A DNA stretch of 6,722 nucleotides. It comes from JBKEAD01 sp047973165. Lineage in GTDB: Bacteria; Verrucomicrobiota; Verrucomicrobiia; Chthoniobacterales; JBKEAD01. The notes below the pieces were generated by a model that saw nothing but the letters and a program-made list of their open reading frames with translations, was not told where the DNA came from and searched no databases. Each line of letters begins with the position of its first letter. Within the stretch, counting starts at the first letter, position 1. Below, in pieces: positions 1 to 5,604 of this stretch. The stretch lies in the NCBI GenBank assembly GCA_047973165.1, contig JBKEBM010000043.1, positions 1 to 6,722 on the forward strand, in the 5' to 3' direction. The translations under genes were made by a program, and so were the position numbers.

Positions 1-45
1 GGAAAGCACGGGATACCAACCTAAAAAGCAGGAGCTTTCAAGCAC
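1..45 (-). CDS. Possible start of a divergent gene, cut by the left edge
   Basis: Reading leftward from a GTG at 45-43, the frame stays open to the window edge (15 codons, beginning V/M-L-E-S-S-C-F-L-G-W). A textbook Shine-Dalgarno AAGGAGG lies on the minus strand at 61-55, nine bases before this GTG, which is ideal spacing. That is the only reason to propose a gene, because the visible peptide is too short to recognise. If it is real, positions 46-154 form a divergent promoter region shared with the M19-like gene. That region holds no convincing -35/-10 pair or terminator. The alternative is that the purine-rich stretch is a chance match. Confidence 0.25.
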   Translation of the reverse strand, partial: MLESSCFLGWYPVLS

Positions 46-154
46 GTCGATCTTCCTCCTTATTCAAGTCCGGGTTCTCTCCCCTGCGGGATGATTGTGA
101 AAAAGGTAAGAAAAATTTTGAAGGAGCTTCGCTTTTGATTTAGTAGATGCTTCC

Positions 155-1406
155 ATGTCTGCCATTCCTTCCCAAGCACAAGCAGATTTTATCGCTGAGA
201 CTCGCGAACTCGGACGCTCCATTTTAAAACCCTCTCAGCGTGACTGGGAATACGGCCTTTCGCTTCATCGCGAAAGCCTCGTCGTGGAATCCTACAGCCT
301 CGGCCTGCACGCACCGGTGCAGCCGGAGATTTTAAATGCCGCCCTCGCAGAAGGAGCTTCCGAACTCGAATACCAGGACCTGTATGAAGACGAGATAATG
401 ACTGGCTGGGCATCCACCCCCGAACTTCGGGAGGAATACCGCGCCGCCTGGGAAGCCTCCGGCGTAACCTGTTCTTTTCTTAATGCCGGGAGAAGAAAGC
501 AATGATCCCCTGCGTTTAATAAAACGCCTCTCCCGCTACATCGCACTCACTGGTGCTATGCCCGAGGTTCTCGTTCGGGCTGTCACGGTCGAAGGAATTC
601 GTAAAGCTCACGCCGAGAGACGCCGCGTTCTTTGCCTTACGGGCAACGGCGTTCCGCTCAGTGGAAACACGCACACGGCCCAGGACGAACTCCGTTACCT
701 CCGCATCTTCTCCAACCTCGGTGTACGCATGATGCACCTGACCTACAACAGGCGAAATCTCCTCGCCGACGGCTGCGCCGAACCAGCAAACGGCGGTCTG
801 TCTGATTTCGGGCGCATGGTCGTCAGTGAAATGAATCGTCTTGGTATCCTCATAGACGTCGCCCACACCGGCTGGCAATCCAGCATCGAAGCGGCAGAGC
901 ATTCCGAGCACCCCATCGTCATCAGCCACTCCGCACTGTGGGACATTCACCAGCATGTGCGCTGTAAATCCGACGCTGTGATCCGTGCCGTTGTCGATAA
1001 AGGAGGTACCATCGGACTAACAAACGTCCCGGCTTTTCTCGGCGGCAGCGGCGACCTGGCGTCGCTCCTGGAACATGTCGATACAGCCATCCGCCGCTAC
1101 GGGGACAAAGCCGTCACTATCGGAATGGACAGTGTTTATTCCGCCTGCGCTGCTGCTGCTGCCAGGGAAAAATTAATTCCTACGCCAACGATGAGGCGTC
1201 GCTGGGAAAATTTCTGGCCGCCGGATGATGGGCTCTATGGCCCAAAATGGAATAAGCCCGAACAATATCTCAGCATGGCCACCGTAAACTGGCCGCTGAT
1301 TACTGTCGGCCTGGTCCAGCGAGGCTACAGCGATGAAACTATCCGAAACGTTCTCGGCGAAAACATCCTGCGAGTAGCCGGGCAGGTCTGGAAGTCTCCA
1401 CTCTGA
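155..1406 (+). pseudogene. Membrane dipeptidase-like (peptidase M19 family) protein, frameshifted
   Basis: The two overlapping frames 155-505 and 483-1406 together give about 416 residues, the usual length for M19 dipeptidases, which are zinc enzymes that cleave dipeptides. They join at N-A-G (residues 110-112), where four bases (488-491) stand in for one Gly codon before E-E-S-N-D-P. M19 landmarks in the second part (composite numbering) are L-T-Y-N-R-R-N-L-L-A-D-G near 195, L-S-D-F-G near 215, I-D-V-A-H (His237), I-S-H-S (His258), Arg269 and I-G-M-D (Asp325). The HxD motif and bridging glutamate of classical members are not visible: E-S-Y-S occurs at 45-48 and L-T-G-N-G near 161. There is no signal peptide, so the protein is probably cytoplasmic. 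ATG155 is the only usable start after the in-frame stop at 119-121, but the nearest SD-like AAGGAG (121-126) is 28 bases away. It is either a pseudogene, a sequence error or a +1 frameshift gene. The family call is firm; activity is doubtful. Confidence 0.8.
482..505 (+). other. Frameshift junction in the M19-like gene
   Basis: Frame one reads AAT GCC GGG AGA AGA AAG CAA and then stops at TGA 503-505. Frame two reads G-GGA-GAA-GAA-AGC-AAT and continues the protein. A one-base (+1) change within 488-491 restores a continuous M19-like reading. GGG followed by two AGA codons could let a glycine tRNA slip from GGG to GGA, but no SD-like stimulator lies directly upstream, as in prfB-type sites. 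A plain one-base insertion or assembly error is the simpler explanation. Confidence 0.7.
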
Positions 1407-1432
1407 TAGTGTCGCAACCATTATTTATATCT

Positions 1433-2284
1433 TCAGCCTGCTTTGGACCAAAGAACAGGATTGAGTGGTCCGGCCAGGGTTTCACCAGGTTTCAGGTTAT
1501 CGCACCAGATTTCCAGATCACGTATCTGATTTTTATTTGCTGGCTCCGTTACACGAATGTTCTCATCCGTATAAATCATCGTCATGACCCGTCGGGGGCG
1601 ATCAGAGGTGTTTGCTCCGGCACGGTGGAAATTCCAGCCGAGGTGAAAACTTACCTCTCCGATATCAAAAGGTGTCTCATCGATGTCTGCCTGAGCTTCT
1701 TTCAGAGATTTTTGAATTAGCTTTTCGCTTTCATCGCTGATTTCGAGTTTCCGTCCAAAGGCCATACGGTGAGTCTTGCGGGCAAAGGCCAGCGGCCCCA
1801 TTTCCATATCCGTTTTCTGGAGAGGAATCCAGGCGGTAATGGTGCGGTCGCTGTCAAGCGGCCAGTAATATTGATCGGCGTGCCAGGGGGTGATCCCTCC
1901 ACCCGGTTCTTTGTAAAGAGCCTGATCATGATACATTCGAACCCCAGCGACTTCCAGTAACTCAGTTGCCATGCGAGCCAGTTTTGGAGCAAAGGCAAAG
2001 GTTTTTACCAGCTCGTCTTTTGTCCAGATATTAGATACCTGCAGAAAGGCTTTTTGGTAGGTATCGCGCTCCTCCATCGGAATGTGCAGAGTGTTCAATC
2101 GCTTTACCTGTTCAGTGATATGCTCTCCAAAAAACTCAATAGTCCCTGATTGAAGGACCTGTTTTAGCTTTATGAAACCATTTTCTCTGAAGAAATCGAT
2201 TTGAGATTTCGTGATTAAATAGTGATCGTTTAAATCCTGAAAAATACTCTCAGGAAGCTGTTTTGTCGTTGGTGGTGTTTTCAT
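1433..2284 (-). CDS. Phytanoyl-CoA dioxygenase (PhyH) family protein
   Basis: This is a 283-residue non-heme Fe(II)/2-oxoglutarate-dependent oxygenase of the PhyH family, which hydroxylates small organic substrates; the substrate here is unknown. The iron-binding triad is visible: H135-A-D137 within P-W-H-A-D-Q-Y-Y-W, and H220 in W-N-F-H-R-A-G-A-N. Arg231 or a close neighbour in S-D-R-P-R-R is the likely 2-oxoglutarate carboxylate ligand. M-G-P-L-A-F-A at 162-168 matches the conserved N/M-G-P-L strand. The frame also extends to a TTG at 2338, but the 18 extra residues are unlike the family, so ATG2284 is preferred; neither start has a clear Shine-Dalgarno. The gene ends 26 bases from the M19-like stop (convergent). 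Its start faces the AraC-type gene across 90 bases, which suggests control by that regulator. No signal peptide is seen, so it is probably cytoplasmic. Confidence 0.88.
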   Translation of the reverse strand: MKTPPTTKQLPESIFQDLNDHYLITKSQIDFFRENGFIKLKQVLQSGTIEFFGEHITEQVKRLNTLHIPMEERDTYQKAFLQVSNIWTKDELVKTFAFAPKLARMATELLEVAGVRMYHDQALYKEPGGGITPWHADQYYWPLDSDRTITAWIPLQKTDMEMGPLAFARKTHRMAFGRKLEISDESEKLIQKSLKEAQADIDETPFDIGEVSFHLGWNFHRAGANTSDRPRRVMTMIYTDENIRVTEPANKNQIRDLEIWCDNLKPGETLAGPLNPVLWSKAG

Positions 2285-2332
2285 AACAGGGAGAACAATT
2301 CCCGGAATCTGAAAAAATGTCCTCCAGCCTTT

Positions 2333-2363
2333 TATCAAAAACTGATACTTTTTTGCTCTATCA
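2333..2363. promoter_or_regulatory. Possible operator: three TATCA half-sites between divergent genes
   Basis: The 90-base gap between the oxygenase and regulator start codons is AT-rich. It holds TATCA at 2333-2337, its reverse complement TGATA at 2343-2347 (an inverted pair with a 5-base spacer), and TATCA again at 2359-2363. AraC-family proteins commonly bind repeated half-sites in such gaps. The half-sites are short and AT-rich, so chance is quite possible. A TATACT hexamer at 2367-2372 lies too close to ATG2375 to be an obvious -10 element. Confidence 0.25.
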
Positions 2364-2374
2364 ATTTATACTGT

Positions 2375-3235
2375 ATGAAGGCGGCTTTTGAAAAAATACA
2401 CCTCTCTCCCGAGAAGTTTTTTTGTATCAAAGAATTTAAAGTTCCTTGCTTTACAAGTCCGTGGCATTTTCACCCTCAATGGGAGCTTACTTTGATTCGA
2501 CGCGGACAAGGTCTGCGCTATGTCGGTGACAGCATTGAGACCTTTCGTGAAAACGACCTGGTTTTTCTTGGCCCCAATCTTCCGCATTACTGGTGGAGTG
2601 ATAATAGTATTAATTCTTCATCCCACTCACTTGTCCTTCATTTCGATCCTTCTTTTTCTGAACACTCTGTTTTTGCGCCTCCGGAGGCCGGAAAGATTCA
2701 AAAACTTTTCGTCTCAGCACAACGCGGAGTTATTTTTTGTGAAGCACAAAAAAAGGAAGCAATTAAACATCTCTTACGTTTGCACTCAAAATCCCGCTGG
2801 CAACAAACCTGCCTGATCCTTGAGATTCTGGGAATTCTGGCCGAAGAAAAATCTCCAAAGCTTCTTGCCTCTGCTTCCTTCGCACCCGAACTTCACTCTC
2901 GGGACAGCCAGAGGCTAACTGCGGTTTTCCGGTATGTGAATCAAAACTACATGCATATCACAGAGCACCGTAAAGCCGCTGTCCTGGCAGGTCTCAGTCC
3001 CTCAGCCTTCAGTCGTTTTTTTCATCAGCGCATGGGTAAAACGTTCACTGCTTACGTTACAGAAATACGAATCGGATACGCCTGCCGCTGTTTGATGGAA
3101 AAAGACATGAGTATTCTGGATATCGCCATGGCTTCCGGCTTCAACAACCTTTCCAATTTTAACCGGCATTTTTTAAAGCAAAAAAAAATCACTCCTCGTG
3201 CCTGGCGCAAAAAAGCCCGTCGGGAGAATTTGTAA
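2375..3235 (+). CDS. AraC-family transcriptional regulator with cupin sensor domain
   Basis: This is a 286-residue regulator. The N-terminal half is an AraC-type cupin ligand pocket: W-H-F-H-P-Q-W-E at 30-37 gives the H-x-H...E pattern, and G-P-N-L-P-H at 66-71 gives the second cupin motif. The C-terminal part (about 180-282) is a double helix-turn-helix: A-V-L-A-G-L-S-P-S-A-F-S-R-F-F (helices near 201-216), then the typical M-S-I-L-D-I-A-M-A-S-G-F-N-N-L-S-N-F-N-R-H-F (245-266) and K-I-T-P-R-A-W-R. ATG2375 fits the family N-terminus, but no Shine-Dalgarno precedes it. It is divergent from the PhyH-type oxygenase, its most likely target (inference). The 46 bases between its stop and the convergent prenyl synthase show no convincing hairpin terminator. 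Confidence 0.9.
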   Translation: MKAAFEKIHLSPEKFFCIKEFKVPCFTSPWHFHPQWELTLIRRGQGLRYVGDSIETFRENDLVFLGPNLPHYWWSDNSINSSSHSLVLHFDPSFSEHSVFAPPEAGKIQKLFVSAQRGVIFCEAQKKEAIKHLLRLHSKSRWQQTCLILEILGILAEEKSPKLLASASFAPELHSRDSQRLTAVFRYVNQNYMHITEHRKAAVLAGLSPSAFSRFFHQRMGKTFTAYVTEIRIGYACRCLMEKDMSILDIAMASGFNNLSNFNRHFLKQKKITPRAWRKKARRENL

Positions 3236-3281
3236 GTTTGCTTCGGACCGCAATTAAAATAAGAGGGGGGACCTGTCTGCT

Positions 3282-4319
3282 TTATTTCAGAGATAAAACA
3301 AGCGAATCAATGTAATCAACAATGGCCACCAATCCGTCGCAATAAGGCTCTGCCGGAAAAATACTCAAAGCCTCTCGTGCTTCCGCAAGCAGGTTTTCCG
3401 CCTGCACAATCGAATCCTCCAAAGTACCCGCCTCGCGAATAAATTTGCGCATCGCCCCACCATCCAACTGCTCCTTGTGAAGCAAAAGGCTACTGATTTT
3501 TTCCATATCTTTACTACCGACCCGCTCAAGCAAAAGGAGGACTGGTAAAGTAAATTTTCCTTTTCCAAGATCGGTTCCCAGGGTTTTTCCCGCTTCATCT
3601 TCGTCGCCGATCAGGTCCACGCAATCGTCATAAATCTGATAGGCTGTTCCGAGTTTTAACCCGTAATTTTTTAAAGCTTCTGTTACCTCCGTGTTTGCAC
3701 CGGACAAGTAAGCACTCAGCTCGCAGGCCACAGCAAAGAGTGCTGCGGTTTTCATTTCGATGATTTTATAATACTCCCGAAATCCTAATTTGAGATCAAA
3801 ACGATGCCGGGTTTGTAAAACCTCCCCACTGCAAACATTCACAGCAGCATTCGAGATGCGACGACACATTTCGATATCATCAAAGCTCGTAGCCAGGCGA
3901 AGCGAATGCGAAAACAAAACGTCTCCGAGCAAAACGCTCAGAGAATTTCCCCATTTGGCATTCGCCGTAGGTTGCTCACGCCGGACATGCGCCTCGTCCA
4001 TCACATCGTCATGCACGAGAGATGCGACGTGAATCAATTCGACAATCACTGCAAGGTCCGTATGCCGCGAATCGGGTGAACCGGTAAGGCCTCCCGCTAA
4101 AAGTGCAAGCGCAGGCCGCAAGCGCTTCCCGCCTTTTGAGCAGACATAGTCCATATACTCCTCGATCGCCGGATCAAAGTTGCGAGCCTGACTCCTGATT
4201 CTCTTTTCCACATCCTGCAATTGAGGGGCCACGCACTCGAAAGCTTGTTTGAAACGAGCCTCCGGAGAACTGACAGTTCGTGTACCTGGAGGTGTAGCTG
4301 TTATAATCGATTCCGGCAT
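3282..4319 (-). CDS. ispB: Long-chain polyprenyl diphosphate synthase
   Basis: This 345-residue all-trans prenyl transferase condenses isopentenyl diphosphate onto an allylic primer. Visible motifs are G-G-K-R-L-R-P at 63-69, the first Asp-rich motif H-D-D-V-M-D (DDxxD at 104-108), G-D-V-L-F-S near 132-137, and the second Asp-rich motif Y-D-D-C-V-D (231-235). K-G-K-F-T-L-P-V follows at 253-260. The residues four and five before the first DDxxD are Ser100 and Ala99. Such small side chains leave the chain-length pocket open, favouring a long product such as C40 for a menaquinone or ubiquinone tail; exact length cannot be read from sequence. The frame continues upstream to a TTG at 4358, but ATG4319 matches family N-termini better. 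Neither start has a Shine-Dalgarno, and a palindrome abuts the ATG. It lies 74 bases downstream of the SDR gene on the same strand, so co-transcription is possible. Cytoplasmic. Confidence 0.92.
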   Translation of the reverse strand: MPESIITATPPGTRTVSSPEARFKQAFECVAPQLQDVEKRIRSQARNFDPAIEEYMDYVCSKGGKRLRPALALLAGGLTGSPDSRHTDLAVIVELIHVASLVHDDVMDEAHVRREQPTANAKWGNSLSVLLGDVLFSHSLRLATSFDDIEMCRRISNAAVNVCSGEVLQTRHRFDLKLGFREYYKIIEMKTAALFAVACELSAYLSGANTEVTEALKNYGLKLGTAYQIYDDCVDLIGDEDEAGKTLGTDLGKGKFTLPVLLLLERVGSKDMEKISSLLLHKEQLDGGAMRKFIREAGTLEDSIVQAENLLAEAREALSIFPAEPYCDGLVAIVDYIDSLVLSLK

Positions 4320-4336
4320 TGTGAAATTTTTCACAA
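4319..4336. promoter_or_regulatory. 18-base palindrome with CRP-like core at the ispB start
   Basis: TTGTGAAATTTTTCACAA has perfect 8-base arms around a 2-base centre. Its inner 16 bases (4320-4335) match TGTGA-N6-TCACA exactly, the core consensus of CRP/FNR-superfamily CRP sites. On the minus strand it sits directly against ATG4319, sharing the first base of the start codon. It could be a DNA operator acting as a roadblock, an RNA hairpin occluding the start, or coincidence. A TTGACT hexamer (minus strand, 4366-4361) lies upstream, but no -10 box is correctly spaced from it. Confidence 0.4.
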
Positions 4337-4393
4337 GAAGGTGATAAGAAGTCCGCAAGAAGTCAACAGGAGAGATAAATAAAGAATTTTAAT

Positions 4394-5206
4394 TTAAAAG
4401 CGAGAAGATGCAGTTGATAGAATTTTACGGGTGATAAAGAAAGGAACCAGCAGAGCCGCTCCGACCGCCAGGCAAAGAAGAGGGTTAGGAATAACACGGG
4501 CCCGTTCACTGGCAACAGCACGTAGTCCGGTATAAACAACCTCGGCAGGACTTGTCGAAAAGAGGGGCATACTTTCGTGATGCGGTGTTCGTTTCTCAGC
4601 ATTTTCGCGCGAGGCAACGCTGAAAAACTCCGTTGGAACAGGCCCCGGACAAAGAGCAGTTACGCTGATTCCGTGTGGTTTTAATTCCATCGCCAGCGAT
4701 TCGCTGAAGCTGGTGACGAAGGCTTTTGTCGCACTATACACCGAAAAATCGGGAAGCGGAAAAAAACCGGCAACTGAACTGACGTTGAGAATCGCAGAGC
4801 GTCCTCCGGACAACATGTGGGGAACAAGTGCATGTGTCAGATGGGTGAGGGCGGTGATGTTAGTATTCAGCATCGATCGAACTCGATCCCAGTTGCTTTC
4901 GGCAAAAGGACCGTGGTCTCCGAGGCCGGCGTTATTGATCAGAAAATTCACTTCGATTTGTTGCTCTGCCAGCCAGCTTACAAGGGCATTGCGCTGAGAT
5001 TCATCCGACAGGTCGGCAACATAAACAAAAACTTTGAGGGTGGGAAAAAGCTCTCCGAGATCGAGGCGAAGCTGCTCCAGGCGATCATTACGTCGGGCAA
5101 CCAGAACGAGCGTCCCGGCGTATGGCGCAAGCTGCCGTGCAAACTCCACACCCAATCCCGCAGAAGCCCCTGTAATTAATGCTGTGCATCCTTCAAAAAA
5201 TTTCAT
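4394..5206 (-). CDS. Short-chain dehydrogenase/reductase (SDR), NADP-type
   Basis: This is a 270-residue classical SDR oxidoreductase; the substrate is unknown. It has the Rossmann cofactor motif T-G-A-S-A-G-L-G (12-19), A-R-R at 37-39 (basic residues favouring NADP(H)), an acidic D65-L, N-N-A-G (91-94) and Asn116. The catalytic residues are Ser144, Tyr157 and Lys161 (Y-S-A-T-K), followed by P-G-P-V-P-T-E-F (187-194). All active-site residues are intact. The C-terminus carries a hydrophobic stretch near 243-258 (L-C-L-A-V-G-A-A-L-L-V-P-F-F-I), followed by basic residues, which could be a membrane tail or substrate-binding helix. The ATG is supported by GAAGGG on the minus strand at 5220-5215, eight bases upstream, one of the few recognisable ribosome sites here. 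It is divergent from the small cupin gene, with start codons 14 bases apart, and upstream of the prenyl synthase. Confidence 0.9.
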   Translation of the reverse strand: MKFFEGCTALITGASAGLGVEFARQLAPYAGTLVLVARRNDRLEQLRLDLGELFPTLKVFVYVADLSDESQRNALVSWLAEQQIEVNFLINNAGLGDHGPFAESNWDRVRSMLNTNITALTHLTHALVPHMLSGGRSAILNVSSVAGFFPLPDFSVYSATKAFVTSFSESLAMELKPHGISVTALCPGPVPTEFFSVASRENAEKRTPHHESMPLFSTSPAEVVYTGLRAVASERARVIPNPLLCLAVGAALLVPFFITRKILSTASSRF

Positions 5207-5214
5207 GAGACTAA

Positions 5215-5220
5215 CCCTTC
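5215..5220 (-). promoter_or_regulatory. Ribosome binding site of the SDR gene
   Basis: GAAGGG on the minus strand, eight bases before ATG5206, supports that start. The same bases lie immediately before the ATG of the divergent cupin gene. The full 14-base gap (5207-5220) is therefore taken up by this site and its spacer, leaving no room for a promoter. Confidence 0.6.
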
Positions 5221-5574
5221 ATGATTATCCAAAACCTTGCGAGTCAAAAACCCTTCACAACGGCAGACAGTTCAACAATCAGAAGTATTCTTGATCTCAG
5301 CAATGCTCCCGTCAAAAATCAGAGCCTGGCAGAAGCCAGCCTTCCGGCAGGAACCGGCACGACAAGGCATTACCACAAACTAAGCGAAGAATTTTATTTT
5401 TTCCTCTCCGGACGTGCGCTCGTGGAAGTTGACGGAGAAGAGAAAGAAGTTCTAAAAGACGATTGTGTTTTAATCCCGCCTGGTGCCTGGCATCAGGTCA
5501 CAGCTCATGAGGAAACGCGCTTTCTTTGCTGCTGTGCCCCTCCCTATGCGCACGGCGACACTTATTTTGAATAA
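5221..5574 (+). CDS. Small single-domain cupin protein
   Basis: This 117-residue protein is a conserved-barrel cupin (cupin_2 type). Cupin motif 1 is complete: G44, H50-Y-H52, E57 and G64 follow the G(X)5HXH(X)4E(X)6G pattern. Motif 2 reads I-P-P-G-A-W-H (85-91). The expected metal ligands are His50, His52, Glu57 and His91, so a metal-binding pocket is likely. Such proteins range from isomerases and dioxygenases to binding proteins, and the substrate cannot be inferred. The start at ATG5221 is supported by the conserved-looking N-terminal strand before V-K-N-Q-S-L-A-E-A, but there is no Shine-Dalgarno. Its promoter must lie inside the SDR coding region. A Cys-Cys-Cys run (103-105) lies near the C-terminus. 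The gene ends 30 bases before the convergent beta-helix stop. No signal peptide, so probably cytoplasmic. Confidence 0.87.
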   Translation: MIIQNLASQKPFTTADSSTIRSILDLSNAPVKNQSLAEASLPAGTGTTRHYHKLSEEFYFFLSGRALVEVDGEEKEVLKDDCVLIPPGAWHQVTAHEETRFLCCCAPPYAHGDTYFE

Positions 5575-5604
5575 AAGATGAAAGAGCTATACTGATGGTC
5601 CGAC

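Noticed and set aside
120..130. GAAGGAGCTTC, repeated at 350-360 inside the M19-like gene
   Set aside because: Only 11 bases, and the second copy is coding (E-G-A-S). It contains an SD-like AAGGAG but is 28 bases from ATG155; chance repetition is likely.
147..227. Out-of-frame ATG at 147 opening a 26-codon reading frame overlapping the M19-like start
   Set aside because: No ribosome site, no recognisable peptide and no sign of coding; could only be a leader peptide by speculation.
1149..1160. Four tandem GCT codons (alanine run) in the M19-like gene
   Set aside because: Short, in frame and plausible as an ordinary Ala-rich loop; not long enough to argue for a variable microsatellite.
1409..1720. 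Plus-strand open frame of about 100 codons opposite the oxygenase gene
   Set aside because: It is the antisense shadow of a gene with clear catalytic motifs, and its translation resembles nothing.
3236..3281. Possible terminator between the convergent AraC and prenyl synthase genes
   Set aside because: The best pairing is TTGC/GCAA with an 8-base loop and no adequate T-run; too weak to call.
4817..5179. Plus-strand open frame of about 120 codons opposite the SDR gene
   Set aside because: Antisense shadow of the SDR, whose motifs are all intact on the other strand.
5224..5229. GATAAT on the minus strand as a -10 box for the SDR gene
   Set aside because: The upstream TTGACT is only 12 bases away, and a transcript from here would begin inside the ribosome binding site.
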